Part shown: in pieces, positions 1 to 11,790 of the stretch
Layout: each line of letters starts with the position of its first letter
Position numbering within the stretch: the stretch's first letter is position 1
DNA from: Pseudoscleropodium purum
Lineage: Eukaryota; Streptophyta; Bryopsida; Hypnales; Brachytheciaceae
Assembly: GCA_963969395.1 (NCBI GenBank)
Contig: OZ017795.1
Location: 7,750,001-7,814,000, forward strand
Direction of reading: 5' to 3'
DNA: 64,000 bases
The notes under the pieces: generated by a model
The model's database searches: none
What the model was told of the DNA's origin: nothing
Seen by the model: only the letters and a program-made list of their open reading frames with translations
Made by a program: the position numbers and the translations under genes

Positions 1-680
1 GTAATGGCCTACTGATGTGAGAAAAATTCAGAGTACCATTGACCTCACACTCTCACGCATAGACGCTGCTAGTGATTTCAGGAGTACGAAGCAACACACT
101 TTTCTGCACAAATTACAGCCGAGGAACACACAGTAGAACATAGCGCTGCCACATGGCTACGACTGACGACGACAAATAATCGCAGAGGGGAAGACGGAGG
201 AGCAATTGCAAGTTTGCAACCCGAGGAGGACGAGGAAGAGGCCCTCAATGAGGATCGTGACGAACTGGAAGCGCCCGGACGAGCGTCTGCGCGCAACAAG
301 CGGAGAAGGACGCCGCATCCAAGATGGTGAAATCACCCATCACGGGTGACGTGAGCTCAGATCATTTCAGTGAACGAGCTCGAGATAGCGGAGCACATGC
401 ACATCTCGTTGATTAATCCGAGGTACAAGGAACAGAAGCAGCGCATGATGGCCGAGTCGCGGGATACCACTCTGGCTCCAGAGGATGAGCTTTCACGGAA
501 CATTAACTATGGGACAGGTGCAAACTCGATCGACCGGACATTTTCGGAACCACAGAGGAGGAGGTTTCGAACACCGTGATGACGGAGATCGAGGTGAAGA
601 AAGATGAGCCCAAGCAAGTGATTTGAATCGGTCAGACAGATAGTATTTATTGGGCGCACCGCCACTCAATGCAAGGCATG
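1..680. repeat. Segmental duplication, copy 1 of 2 (partner 27,367-28,020)
   Basis: The first 680 bases align with 27,367-28,020 in the same orientation with small indels and substitutions. Both begin GTAATGGCCTAC, share CATTGACCTCACACTCTCAC, run through the SF3A1-derived stretch and end near an ACCGCCACTCAA motif. Because the window starts inside this copy, its left limit is unknown. The homology extends beyond the pseudogene on both sides, so the two copies come from duplication of a DNA segment rather than two separate retroposition events. Confidence 0.85.
190..640 (+). pseudogene. SF3A1/PRP21 splicing-factor pseudogene fragment, copy 1
   Basis: Conceptual translation across frames gives pieces of splicing factor 3A subunit 1, a U2 snRNP protein with SURP domains. 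In order they are an acidic run ending EEDEEEA, MRIVTNWKRPDERL (from 248), KSPITGD, then HMHISLINPRYKEQKQRM, RDTTLAPEDEL, and DIFGTTEEEVSN followed by IEVKKDEPKQVI. A decayed form of the WDGHTGSI block follows, with its tryptophan codon now TGA. In SF3A1 these blocks lie between the second SURP domain and the proline-rich middle. At least three frameshifts separate the pieces, so no functional protein is possible. The family assignment is from memory of plant and human SF3A1; the order and spacing of six blocks make it secure. No ubiquitin-like or SURP domain is present here, so it is only a fragment. Confidence 0.85.
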
Positions 681-989
681 GCTCTTAAAAGGTGGGCGGT
701 ACAACAGTTTGTTACTAACTCGTCTTTGAAATGATTTCTGTTATTGTTTGGACTTAATGAATAGCTCCAACCTTGAATACGCGAAAGTTACTGTGGTGTA
801 ACTTCCGTATTTCGTTAGGATCTGCGTCCTTACCTAGCTGCAATATCACAATATGGAAGTTGTTGTACACAACCGAAAATCTGCATCCTTACTTAGCTTT
901 TACGGTGGTGTAACTTCTCTTTCGTAAAAATCTGCATCCTTACCTAGTTTTTGTAAGCGCCTGGTTTTCTTTGATGGTGAGCAGATTCG
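681..989. repeat. Short degenerate direct repeats
   Basis: A unit of roughly 50 bases (GGTGTAACTTC, then TTTCGT, then ATCTGCATCCTTACCTAG) occurs at about 795-840 and 907-949. A partial third copy lies at about 877-900. No gene is visible. Confidence 0.5.
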
Positions 990-1457
990 ATGACAAGGCA
1001 TGTCACCCTAAACACTGATTTGGCAGTGATGAGTGCCGTTTTTTCCAGGTTGAAGATATTAGAGTGTGCAACTTTAGAAAGCATGCAGCGGTTCATACCC
1101 CCAGAGTTGAGACAGAATCTGAAAGCAGCAGAGCTCAGGATAAGTTGTCGAATTCAGATCTGTTGCGATTTTAGCCAGATAGCCGCCAGGGTCGCTTTGA
1201 TGAATAATATATCACCAGCAATTGAAATTGAAAAATATGGTTTGCCTCCAATTTTGGAATTAGTTTTTTATACTGTGTTTGGAATTAAAACTGCAATATG
1301 CATCGCAGTTTCTGTGGGTTCGAAATTATTTGCCTACGCGTATACGTTGGGTTTCCAAAGTCTTCAACCCGGTCTTCAAATTACGACTGATCGATTGATT
1401 GTTTCGGAGGCCCTGACTTACCCTACAATCGCACAATTTCAGCTATTATTTGCATAA
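990..1457 (+). CDS. Unrecognised 155-residue open frame, doubtful
   Basis: This is the longest ATG-initiated open frame outside the phosphatase gene. It encodes 155 residues with one hydrophobic stretch near residues 85-115 (LELVFYTVFGIKTAICIAVSV), which could be a membrane helix. I see no family motif, no signal peptide and no splice pattern suggesting extra exons. At this base composition, one such open frame among all frames of 64 kb is plausible by chance. It sits just after the SF3A1 pseudogene block but is not part of that gene. It should be treated as hypothetical. Confidence 0.18.
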   Translation: MTRHVTLNTDLAVMSAVFSRLKILECATLESMQRFIPPELRQNLKAAELRISCRIQICCDFSQIAARVALMNNISPAIEIEKYGLPPILELVFYTVFGIKTAICIAVSVGSKLFAYAYTLGFQSLQPGLQITTDRLIVSEALTYPTIAQFQLLFA

Positions 1458-1795
1458 TAGCAACCTTGAAATCCCCATTGAGGTCAGAAAGAAAGGGAAT
1501 ATGAAAACAGGTGCAGGAAGTCAAAAGTTTATGAAAGTACTTAAGCCTGTAAGGATGGGCTGGTCACAGTGCAAATCATGCTTTTTGTAAAGTGTGAATC
1601 ATCTCTTTAGAAAAATCAGAAGTACTCACTGGAGGTCAAACAATTATGCAAGACCTTCCCTTTTTGCACAAAATTCAAAGATGAACGTATGCACTTTTGT
1701 CTTATATAGAAAGATTCTTTTAATTAATCATTCATCAAACCACTCTATATTGCATGATGCAGGGTCCTTATATGATTAGATTAAAGTTGGTCTAA
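1458..1795. other. AT-rich spacer, nothing recognised
   Basis: There are no open frames of note, no inverted repeats and no element ends. It leads into the first GCAAGAAACACC element. Confidence 0.5.
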
Positions 1796-2481
1796 GGTAG
1801 TTGCAAGAAACACCTATTGTTTTTGACATTGGAATTTTATGACTTTTGAAATAAAATTTTTAAAAATAAAATAAAATATGAATAATTTGTAAAGCATTCA
1901 AAATAGTGTACTTGTGAAAATTTTATCTTTAAAATTTATGCACAACAAAAGAATAACAATTGAAAAATGTAAGAAAATATATACTTTTGAATTTGATTTT
2001 TAGAAAATAGTAAAAAAAAATCAAAGAATTCAAAGAAAAAAAGTCATTTTTCCTAACTTGAAGATGCTTCTTTCAACCATTTTTCATCTTTGGAAAATAA
2101 AAAATATATTCTCAACATATGTAACTAGATTGTATACTTTGAGCACATGTCGAAGGTGAAAAATTTGCTATTTTAAAACATCTCTCATAGGTTTGTGTAA
2201 CTTTAGTATAAATCCTTGTACCTAATTTTGACTTTCAAATTAGTATATTTCGATTGGAAATAGTATTGAAAATACCCAAAATGACCAAAGTAGACATCTG
2301 ATTGGGGGCAATTTAAAAAATAAAATAGAAAACAGAAAAAATTTGAAATGTCTAAAACTACTATATGTACCTTTTTTCAATTTCATACAAAATAAACATA
2401 CAACACAAAAATTATGAGTCAAAAACCACTTGTCCAAGACCAAAAGTACAAAAAATAGGACAAGTGTTTCTTGCAACGACC
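1796..2481. mobile_element. Non-autonomous element with GCAAGAAACACC inverted ends, copy 1
   Basis: It begins GGTAGTTGCAAGAAACACC and ends GTGTTTCTTGCAACGACC, which are inverse of each other with one mismatch. Its length is 686 bp, close to the 721-738 bp of three other copies in this window. The interior is AT-rich with no long open frame, so it cannot encode a transposase. No convincing target duplication flanks this copy. Confidence 0.65.
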
Positions 2482-3586
2482 TTTTTCCACTATGGTACAA
2501 ATCTAAATACACAACTTCTATATTATATGGCTCTAATTATAATCACTTATAATGCATTTTAGTCTAATCTCAATTCTTAAGGGATATAATTTGTTTTAAT
2601 TATGTAGAAAACTCTTGTAGCTTTTTTAACAAGGAATTTTAAAATGTAATTATATACATAAAATGAATATTTGTAAAGACAATATTAGCATTAAAAACCT
2701 AATTGTATGGATTTTTTAATACATGTATCATAGGCTAAGCTATTCAACTTAGACTAGGACTTTTTCATAGAAATTTAATATATTTTATTATGAATAAAAC
2801 ATTGCAAATGAATTTTAATTTTAATTTAAGAGCACTATTTGTATAGATTTTTTAAACTATGCATGGGTGTTTCAATTCTTTATATATATTGTAAGGTTTT
2901 TTTTTTATAAATATGCAATGTAACATTCCCCACAACTCCTTTTATATAATTTGTTCTTCACCAAACTTTTTGATCCTTTTATTTTGATAAAGTTTTTACA
3001 AAAGCTACCTTTTGTCAATGGGCCAAATAATGCCAAATACTCTTGCATATATTCTACATAATACAAGAGTTGTATACCTAAGGTTACAAATTTCATTGCA
3101 CTCACAAAATCTAATTGGTCAAGAATTATGAAATTTGGACTTGTACCTTCACACCAAGTCTAGCTTCCTTTATAAGCCAAAAATTTCAGACTTAAATAAG
3201 AATTGGAACTTGAAGAACTGGCATATGTTGAATATCGGTTGAATCTAAGGTCTTGCTCAAACTTTCCACCATTTTTTTTATATAGAATAGACTCAAATCA
3301 CTCAACAAATATCCTTCTAGTGAAATTCTTGAATTCAAATTATATTTTTAATTTGAAATTTGATAAGCAATTGCCATTAATAATTAACCAACACAATAAA
3401 TACTTGAGTAATTGCACCCCTATCCTTTCAATCCCTTAATCAATTCAAACATTAGAAGTGTAATATAAGATTTTCAAAGTTGATCTTGAACTCATTTAAC
3501 TTTGAAAACTACTTGAGGAACAAAATGAAATATGTTCCATTGAATTAGTTGCCACCCAAAAAATTCAAATGAACATTTGATTTCAA
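2482..3586. other. AT-rich spacer, nothing recognised
   Basis: It contains only short chance open frames (under 80 codons). No repeat boundary or RNA gene could be found. Confidence 0.5.
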
Positions 3587-3594
3587 GGTTAAGC

Positions 3595-3836
3595 CATGGT
3601 TGTCATAGTGGACGGACGTCCAGTTCGCCCGTCCGATACAGTCAACACATAGTTGACTTTCTGATAACGGAAAAATAGGCCACGTGGATGCCATGTGGAT
3701 TAAAGAACATGCTGGGCGCGGACAAGATCGTCAAATTACAAAATTAAAGCCGTCCGGACCGTCTGTCCGTCTAGTCCGGTTTGCCCGTCGGTCCGTCCCA
3801 TCCGATGACCCTAATTTGCCTGTTATGACAACCATG
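3595..3836. mobile_element. hAT-like MITE, 242 bp, with 8-bp target duplication
   Basis: It starts CATGGTTGTCATA and ends TATGACAACCATG, a perfect 13-base inverted pair. The eight bases GGTTAAGC sit immediately on both sides (3587-3594 and 3837-3844). An 8-bp duplication with ends starting CA is the hAT superfamily pattern. The interior is much richer in G and C than its surroundings, with repeated GTCCG/CGGAC motifs (3610-3640 and 3750-3802), and has no open frame. Confidence 0.88.
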
Positions 3837-3920
3837 GGTTAAGCCCTTTCAACCCTAAGAATCTTCAAAATGATGAACAGGATGTTTCATGTTCTTTTGA
3901 TGAATTTAGGGAGGCCTTAA

Positions 3921-4819
3921 TCCCTAAAGGACCATTGTCCCTTTGGGGGACAAAGGGAAATTTTTGTTGTGATTTTTTGATACTTTTTTTGAAGATAGAA
4001 AAATTGATAAGCTTTATGAGAGTAAATTTTTTTTCACAATCAGTGCCAGGGAACAATAGTTATGACCAAATAAGCTCAAACGAGGGGACCGGGGGCAGTC
4101 CGAGCAGCAAAAAAAAAATTGCAAAAATTTGAATTTAAAAAAAAAAAAAAAAAAATTCCTATAAATTATATTTTTTTTCTATTCAAAAAGCTTTGATTCA
4201 TTTCATTTAGATTTTTTATGAGAAAGTTATGGACATTCTTGTTTTTCGGGTAGTTAGAGTATCTTCTTGAATAAAATACTTGTTGAATTCATTTTTGAAT
4301 GCAATTTTTCAAATTTTTCTATTTTGCATGGCTTAGTTTACTTTCTAGAACAATCTCACCATTGAAATTAGTGCATTTTAATTCCATCTAAAATATATGA
4401 ATATTTCAGATTTTCCTTCTATCTTGTACCTACTTCTACTTAACAATTTTTTTAAGAATGAAAATTAAGTTTTTTTGAATTTCTTTTTTTTCCCAGATTC
4501 TCAACTCAATTCTCCACTATAAAGATCTAAAGCTCAAAACTCTGTAGTGCAAAAATTTTCAGTTAAAAATGTTCAAAGTCAAAAAATCTAGTCCCGCAAT
4601 GTGCTGAAAAACTTGTTTTTTCTACTTTAAACACAAATATCTTGCAATTTGTGGGATGAAAAATTTTGAAATTTTTCCCACACTTTTTAATACTAGTAAG
4701 GTGTAAGATTCTAAGGTTAGATGTGGAAAAAAAAACAATTAAATTTTTTTTACTCTTTGCTATAGAAATGACAATTTTCAGTGTTTTTAGGCAAAAAGAA
4801 GGCCTTGGTCCTTTAGGGG
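3921..4819. mobile_element. TTAA-flanked inverted-end element, copy 1 (899 bp)
   Basis: The left end is TCCCTAAAGGACC and the right end GGTCCTTTAGGGG, matching as inverted repeats with one mismatch. TTAA is on both sides (3917-3920 and 4820-4823). Related copies of similar length recur across the window. No transposase frame is visible. TTAA target duplications with ends beginning CCC are typical of piggyBac-like elements, but Kolobok and Sola3 also target TTAA, so the superfamily is open. Confidence 0.8.
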
Positions 4820-4823
4820 TTAA

Positions 4824-5382
4824 GGATGGAATAAAATATTTTTTCATCCAAATTTATTTTTGGAGGTGTTCTTTGAATTAAATTTAACTGAAAGATATTG
4901 GATATTTTTTCTTTGAATATTTTTTGGCTTTTCTAAATAAGAAATTGGCAAATGCATCAATCACTTTGTAATTCAAGTTCTTTTTAAGAAAAATTTGAAA
5001 ACAACTTATGAAATGAGGATTATGAAGTCTAGTAATCTAATTTCTATTCAAATTTGAAGTTTTAAGAATTATTAACATTTAATTTTCCTTTGCAATTCAG
5101 ACTTTGGACCTATTAAGTAGGAACACCTGTAACCATTAGTGTACCTATACTTTGAGAGTAGCATTCCCTTAAAGTATTCCCGATAGTACCTTCAAACCAT
5201 AGTCAAAGTACCTTCAAACCATAGTCAAAGTACCTTCAAACCATCTTTGTACTTAATTGTGATTGGTGGTCTTTGATTTTTTTAAATTTTGGTGCTAAAG
5301 TCAACACAAATTTGGTAGAGTGCGGTTTCAAGTGCCCTATGAAGTTTTACTTTGAAATTTTTTAGAAATTAGATGCCTTAAT
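4824..5382. repeat. AT-rich spacer with three 22-bp tandem repeats
   Basis: The unit AGTACCTTCAAACCATAGTC starts at 5185, 5207 and 5229, a period of 22. The rest is AT-rich with no gene. Confidence 0.8.
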
Positions 5383-6120
5383 GGGTGAATGCAAGAAACA
5401 CTAGTACTATTTGGTATCACACTTGTAGTTTCTAAGTTGTAATTGGCTATATCTTCTACAAATTGAAGCCAATGTACTTGAATTTTTTTTGTATAGATTA
5501 GCATTTAGACAATAATTAGAGAACTTGTTTTTCAGAAATTTTTTAAAAATCATTTTATATTTAAATTTAAATTTAGCTAATTTGTCACACTTTGTGGTTT
5601 AGGATTTTTTAGTACTGGGGACTACCCAAAATTAATGATCTAGAGCTGAAATTTTTGGTCTCTATTCCTATACTAGAGATGCATGTGCCCCCCCCCCAAA
5701 AAAAATTTAAAAACATTATTTTATGTTCTCTACATTCATACAAATAAGGCTCCCTTGTGCGTGCAATTTTGAACAATGAAAATGGTTTCAAGGTCATTTA
5801 TTTAGTAAAATCTATTCATCATGAAGTCTTCTCAAATGTACAATTTTTAGTTTCTTTAAAAATTGTCTTTCCTATTTTTTACAAATTAAAACGTCAAAGT
5901 ACCTATTTTCATAAAATTTTGCACTTTTCTAGTTCTTCTACTTAAAATTTTTTTCTATGTTTTTTCCTTTGTAGAGTACCTTCTTCTTAAAGGTTTATAC
6001 ATGAAATATATTTTTTTAAATATTTTTCAAATTTTTTTTCAAATCTTATAGTACTTTTGAAATAATCATGAATATTGTGGCCAATGCAACAAAATCGTAA
6101 GGTGTTTCTTGCATTCATCC
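5383..6120. mobile_element. Non-autonomous element with GCAAGAAACACC inverted ends, copy 2
   Basis: It runs from GGGTGAATGCAAGAAACAC to GTGTTTCTTGCATTCATCC (738 bp). The four bases TAAT flank both sides and could be a target duplication. A run of ten C at 5688-5697, followed by A, lies inside. Internal stretches (for example 5870-5945) reappear at 38,230-38,340 and inverted at 32,820-32,950, confirming family membership. Confidence 0.75.
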
Positions 6121-7026
6121 TAATCAAAAATCCAATTACTTTTTTGAAAATTCATAAATTTCAATTGCCAATATTAAAAAAATATTTCTTTTAAAAATAT
6201 TTAATCCCAACTATGTTGAATTGTTTAGATTGATAGTTATGGATGTTCCTACCTTAGTATGGAATGTTGATTTTTAAATTGATGTGTAGTATGGTATTTT
6301 ATAAACAATAAATTGGTGTATATTATGGTCTTTCATACTTTAATTTACAACTATGGAGAAATTTTTAGAATTATGACTATATCTTGTATTTGTTTAATTT
6401 TTTTACTTATTATTTAAAAATTTAGAAATTTGAAGATTTTTACAAAAAGAATTTGAAATTTTATGACTTGTAGAAGACATGAGTGATTACATCTCTAAAA
6501 AGTGTGTATATATATAATTTAATTCATTCATAGTTGCAAAATGTAAGCATAAAAGAAGACTTTGAAGTTTGAAAAATTGGTCTTCAACATGTTTTTTCTA
6601 GATTAGGATATAAAAGGCAATCCTAATCCACTTTGGAACTAAATGAGAAAGATTGAAAAAAAAAATAGAGTATGAACCTCAAAACTCAATTCAAATGAGC
6701 CCATGTTCTATTTTAGAGTCTATTTTTTATAATTTCTACATTTCTACTTCATTTCAGAATAAGTACTTTATCAACTAGAAAACTCAATCACACATTGATT
6801 TTCTATTCTATCTAGTGATGCTAAGTTTAATCTTTGTGCATTTGGATTTTCTCCTTTGCCAAATTGCCTAGCATTTGTCCTCAATCATTAGCAAACTAGC
6901 TAGTACAAAACTCATCCAAAACCTATTCTAAAAAGATTGGATGCATTACAATTGACAAGCTTTACATTAAAATTAAAACTATCTCATAGGGCTAGTTTTG
7001 AAGATTTAATGAAATGTTTTGTAAAC
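6121..7026. other. AT-rich spacer, nothing recognised
   Basis: There is one short open frame near its end (6937-7131) that runs into the MITE and looks accidental. No other signal was seen. Confidence 0.5.
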
Positions 7027-7034
7027 ATTTCCAA

Positions 7035-7187
7035 CATGGTTGTCACATTGGACAGATTACTATTCATTTCACGTCCTATAGGACAAGTTACTATTCATCA
7101 GATGTACATAAGACGTACATCTGATGAATAATAACTTGTCCTATAGGATGTGAAATGAATAGTAATCTATCCAATGTGACAACCATG
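7035..7187. mobile_element. Near-perfect palindromic hAT-like MITE, 153 bp
   Basis: The whole element is a fold-back. It starts CATGGTTGTCACATTGGA and ends TCCAATGTGACAACCATG, and the two arms of about 74 bases pair almost fully, with only a few central bases unpaired. ATTTCCAA is duplicated on both sides (7027-7034 and 7188-7195). The ends match those of the 3595-3836 element, so both belong to one hAT-like family. Confidence 0.92.
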
Positions 7188-7198
7188 ATTTCCAATAA

Positions 7199-7621
7199 GG
7201 TAGAACCACCTATATCCAACTAGGCTCTAGTACCCAACCTATAGTGTGCATTTATTTCCAACCAAGGTTGGAATGTGTGTTTTCTTACTTTTCAACTTTC
7301 AAGGTTGGGACTAATAAGATCATGACACATGTCCCAAATTAGTGAGTGGGAAAATAGGAAATACTAAGCAAGAAAATAAGTAGTGAGTGGGAATATAGTT
7401 CTTAAATGATCAAAATTGTAAGACTCTAAACTTTAGCCATGGGTTTTGCCTACTTTTTGCCTTCCAAAAAACATAGTAATTCCAATTTTGATTATAAAAT
7501 TACAAAAAAAATTGGAGACTTTATATTCCTTATCTTTCTACAAAAGAAAAATATGCATCCCTTCATATTCATCATTGTGTGTCATTAATTGCTTAAATGA
7601 TCGGATTTGGGTGGTTCTACC
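7199..7621. mobile_element. GGTAGAACCACC inverted-end element, copy 1 (423 bp)
   Basis: It begins GGTAGAACCACC and ends GGTGGTTCTACC. The interior matches 13,280-13,718, including AAGGTTGG near the left and TCATGACACATGTC in the middle. A further A/T pair outside extends the inverted ends. The target duplication is unclear and TA is possible. It lies four bases beyond the duplication of the preceding MITE. Confidence 0.7.
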
Positions 7622-8400
7622 TTAAATAGAGATTGTTAAGATAAACGAGTTCATGATAGGCAAATTACTTAATGCAGACATCTAGAAAACCACCCATTAC
7701 AATCTTTTATCAATCCATGGAAGATTTTTGCTAATAAATAAAATTAAGACATCATTAGGTTACATAATGGTTGAAATCAATGCCTAAGGTGATGATAATG
7801 GAGTTATTAGTAGTTAATTTAAGACCTTCTACCTTCTAGTGTAAATTTATTACAAGAACTAATTTATTTATTCCTTTATGTCATGGCCATGTTAGAAAAT
7901 ATTGTGACTATGTTAGGAAATTTTGAGATTGCTTTAGGTAGTTAGATGCCCATTATGGGTACACTTTGTAGTCTTTTGGGGGAGTCTAGAGACTGTTTTA
8001 GGCGAATTGGGCAATACACTTCAAAAATTCATAACAAATTGATATTTTATCAAAAAAAACAAAAATTCAATTGCTCTCTGCATTTGTCATGTTTATCTTT
8101 ATATAAAAAATTAATTAATTTTTTTCAAAAATGCAAACAAGGCAAACCAGCCATTCCGCCTTTCATAGGTTGTTTTACCTTATAAGAACTCAAATATTAA
8201 CACCATATAGATTACCTTCCCAATGATTCATTATTGAGGTTTAATGGCTATAGTAATAGCAATTATACAAAGGCCTCTATGTATCATGGATAATGGAGTT
8301 CACAAGGTGCAAAAACGTATGAGTAAAGTATACTTTTTTTTCTTTGGCTTTGACTACATAAATTATTCAAGTTTCTTAAATTTCAGACATTCTACAAGGC
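7622..8400. other. AT-rich spacer, nothing recognised
   Basis: It contains only open frames under 80 codons with no recognisable product. The base composition changes toward more balanced near 8,400. Confidence 0.5.
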
Positions 8401-10502
8401 GTCATAACATAAGAGACCTTGAAAGCTGCACAGAGCGCTGTGAGAACAACTGAGTTCACGATCGATAATTGCATACACTATAGGACAGTCTAAATAGAAG
8501 TGAAATTCGATGTCAAGCTTGCATGTTCCTGTGCCTGAAAGCCCTGAATCTGTAGTTCTGTACGAGTGGAGTGATTTATGGCTGATGCACCGATCTCCAC
8601 ATTGTAACTTGAATCATCATCAGTGAGTAACTATGCACTTGTGGCCGCTGCAGAATTCGAATAAGGCTTCAGTTGTCAAATCTGTTGCAATCTCAATACC
8701 CAATTAATGCACCAATTCTCCAATTAGCTAGTTAATCCGATACGTTAATTACCTCTTGCATATTAAGACCATTGGCACTAAGGGCACTGCTGTGCCAGGG
8801 TCTGCACTCAACTCTCATAAAACCTCGCCCTTTGAAATATACCTAGATCGGTGCAGAGGAATTTATTCATTTGAATGCAATTCAGTTATAACTTATTAAG
8901 TTAATAAAGAGATATTGATAGCAAAATTAGATGTTTTTAACTGAGCAAGGACAGTAAGATTCAATAATGCATGCTCTGCTTTCAAATTAACTTCATCAAG
9001 CGTGGCTGTGAGGTTTTAGGGCTAGGAACGAGCACAAACCTTGTGGGCCAGAAGAGACAGAAGAATTTTAAAATTTGAGCATTCACGTACTGAGCACCGA
9101 TGAAGCCATTGAATCCCAAACGCTAATATTCATCAAGAAATAGTTGAGAAACTGTAACTCCCGTGAGTGAATATCCGACAAAGCTATTTTTATTTTTCCA
9201 ATTGCACACCCATATCTGACAAGACTTAATTATCCCAATTGCATACCCTCAAAGTGAGCAAAAGAACCTGGTTGCAGGAGTCGAAAATCTACATTCCAGC
9301 TCCGCTCCATCATAGCAAATGACCTACGACCTGATTTCAATTAAACCAAAACTGAAACCCTCGACGGAAAATTCCGTTACACTGTTTTTGATCCGGTTAA
9401 GTAGTATCTGCATCAAATGCCATGCCCCATCAGAATGCATCAAGTAATATAATATTCATCATAATCTTGCATTTGTGAAAAAATTCTTCAGATTCGATGG
9501 ATTGATATCATTGTGATTTAATGCTATTACTTTTACCATGGTCACTTATTCATCATGCTCAAATTATTTTGAGTTTGCTAATAAGTTACATAATTTAATT
9601 CTTAAAAATCACAGTTGAAAGTTTTCACTTTAATATATTGTTTATGATGATATGTACTTGCAATCATATTCACTGTTACTTTCTGCACATTTGATATCAT
9701 CATCTGTTATCATTCCATATTCTCATAAAGTATTAAAGTTTATGATGAATAGTATTATTCTTTCCACATCTCAAATGAAATATAAAATATTAATTTTTGA
9801 AATAAGTGAAAACGTTGACTTCACATCTAATAATGATTTTATAGGGGATTCTATGACAATCTAACTTCAACTCTTGTACGTGCTTTTTGAATCTATTCCT
9901 CTCCTCATGCAACTGAACAGTACCCAACACTAAAATAGTGATAAAATTAAAGCTCATATATCTCTGTGACAGAAGTTTGTGGGGGCACAAAACTCCACAA
10001 GTTGACGACTTCCGAGAAGCTCATTTGACTACAGGATACGTTGAATTATCGGACCCCTCGGACCCAATGACCCATCAATTGATCATTCGATCGACTGCAT
10101 GCGGGCCACACTAGATCCTCGAATTAGATCACCACGTACTGGACTGCACAACGTGGGGCGCCGCAGCACTGAATATAGTCGGGATTTTATCCCGAATACA
10201 ATCATTTTTTCGCGTGCTTTGTCAGTTCCAAAAACTTTACGATGAAGTAGAGGCACGTACGTACCCTCTGTAAGTTAGGATTATCATATCTTGAGCCGAG
10301 TTGAGGTGAAGTGAAGAGCTAGCTCACTGATGCAAACGGCCGGCCTGTATTTTATCTAGTATACTGATTCAATTACTGAAAGTTTGATTGATCCCAGATT
10401 GGTACTCTTGATATTTACCGGGTGACAATCACGGTCGAAATTTTTAAATGCTAATCTAGACTCTACGTGCGGGCAGAGTACTGACTCCGGAGGTTAAACG
10501 TA
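8401..10502. other. Mixed-composition intergenic region, nothing recognised
   Basis: It is more balanced in composition than the flanks, which would fit an old genic or unique region. I found no family motif, paired splice sites with coding sequence, or RNA gene. Confidence 0.4.
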
Positions 10503-11790
10503 AGTTCCATTCAGGTGCTTACTATATAAGCAAACGAAATTCAGTGCGTGAGTCTTAATCTGAGTCTGCGTCTGTGAGACTGGGGTTGGTCTACGGTCTA
10601 CCAACATGCTAGACCTCGCTGCAACTAGAATAACTCGCTTTACATCCTACACTGCCTCAATGCTTGATCAACGAGTATACAGGATTAACTGCAGGGAGCT
10701 ATACATGATAATTTTCAATTACAACTTCGGACTTTAAATCATACTTACAGTCAAAGGAATCGCTAATACATAACTAGATACCCCCAAGTCACAACCGGAA
10801 TGTATGGAATCTGGGGCCAGGAGATTTAGAACTTAGGAAGGTGAGAAATTAGCTGACACAATGAAGACTGGGCAATATGGTACCACACTACCACTCATGA
10901 AAGCACTCACCAGGAATATTAATATTGTGAACTCAAGCGCATGGGATGTACGTGACCGGCAAAGCGACTTGAACCTGCTGCACTCACTGAGACTATACGT
11001 ACTATACCTGTACAGCAACTGGGCAAATGGAAGTGCAGCAGAACGGCCGGACAGCTGCTCTCAAATGCTTGCGATGCTAAAGAACTGTAAGCTTCAGTGG
11101 TTCAGCCTCAAATCTAATCTTTTAGCATAGGTGTCCCTTGTTCGATCGAGATCGAAATACTTTTTCAGGGAATTAACAACGATACCTCACAGCAACAAAG
11201 TGTGTACTCGACGAAACTAGCTAGGTGGCCTACGCTAAGAGTTTTATGATGCCGAGGTGCTCATTGCAGCATGCACTCACACTGCTGTCACTGCACCACA
11301 ACCACAACTAAACTCGAACTAGCCATCGAAACACTTCTAGGCCTCTCTAGTGTGGTTCACTTCGATATTAATTAGTCATTCATGCCAGAGTAGCGCACAG
11401 TATTGGAATTAAAGCGCTTGGAGCTCCCGTCAGTCTGTCGTGAATACAACTTACTACTCAAATCTTTCTAATCAAGATGATCTTCCGGTCGAAATACATT
11501 GCAACAACGGTAGCATGCATTAAAATGAGTGATGAATACTAAAGGTCACTAGCTATATATTCACTCAGTGTTTAGATCTCAATCACTGCTTGAAACTGAT
11601 CAGGAGTAGGAAGGACAATCTTACTACAGTTGTGACAAGTTCGCTCTTGGTCGTTAACACTAGATCAAATGTCTTATAATTCTATCACTAGTTGTAAAAA
11701 TAGTGATAGATTCAATTAAGTTAATATTTGTCATAAATTTTTATTTTTGCAAGTGAATAATGACAATAGCAGACGATAATATCAAATGTG
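10503..11790. repeat. Segmental duplication, copy 1 of 2 (partner 24,231-25,760)
   Basis: It aligns in the same orientation with 24,231-25,760 over its full length. Landmarks are ATTCAGTG..GAGTCT near the start, ATCTGGGGCCAGG, GTCAGTCTGTCGTGAATACA (11,428 onward) and GTGAATAATGACAA at the end. Identity is moderate with many indels, so the duplication is old. No protein family was recognised inside. Several blocks are well conserved (for example 11,400-11,520), which may mark former exons or regulatory sequence. Confidence 0.75.

Noticed and set aside
370..579. Independent 69-residue gene starting at 370
   Set aside because: It is one in-frame piece of the decayed SF3A1 fragment, with other pieces in other frames on both sides.
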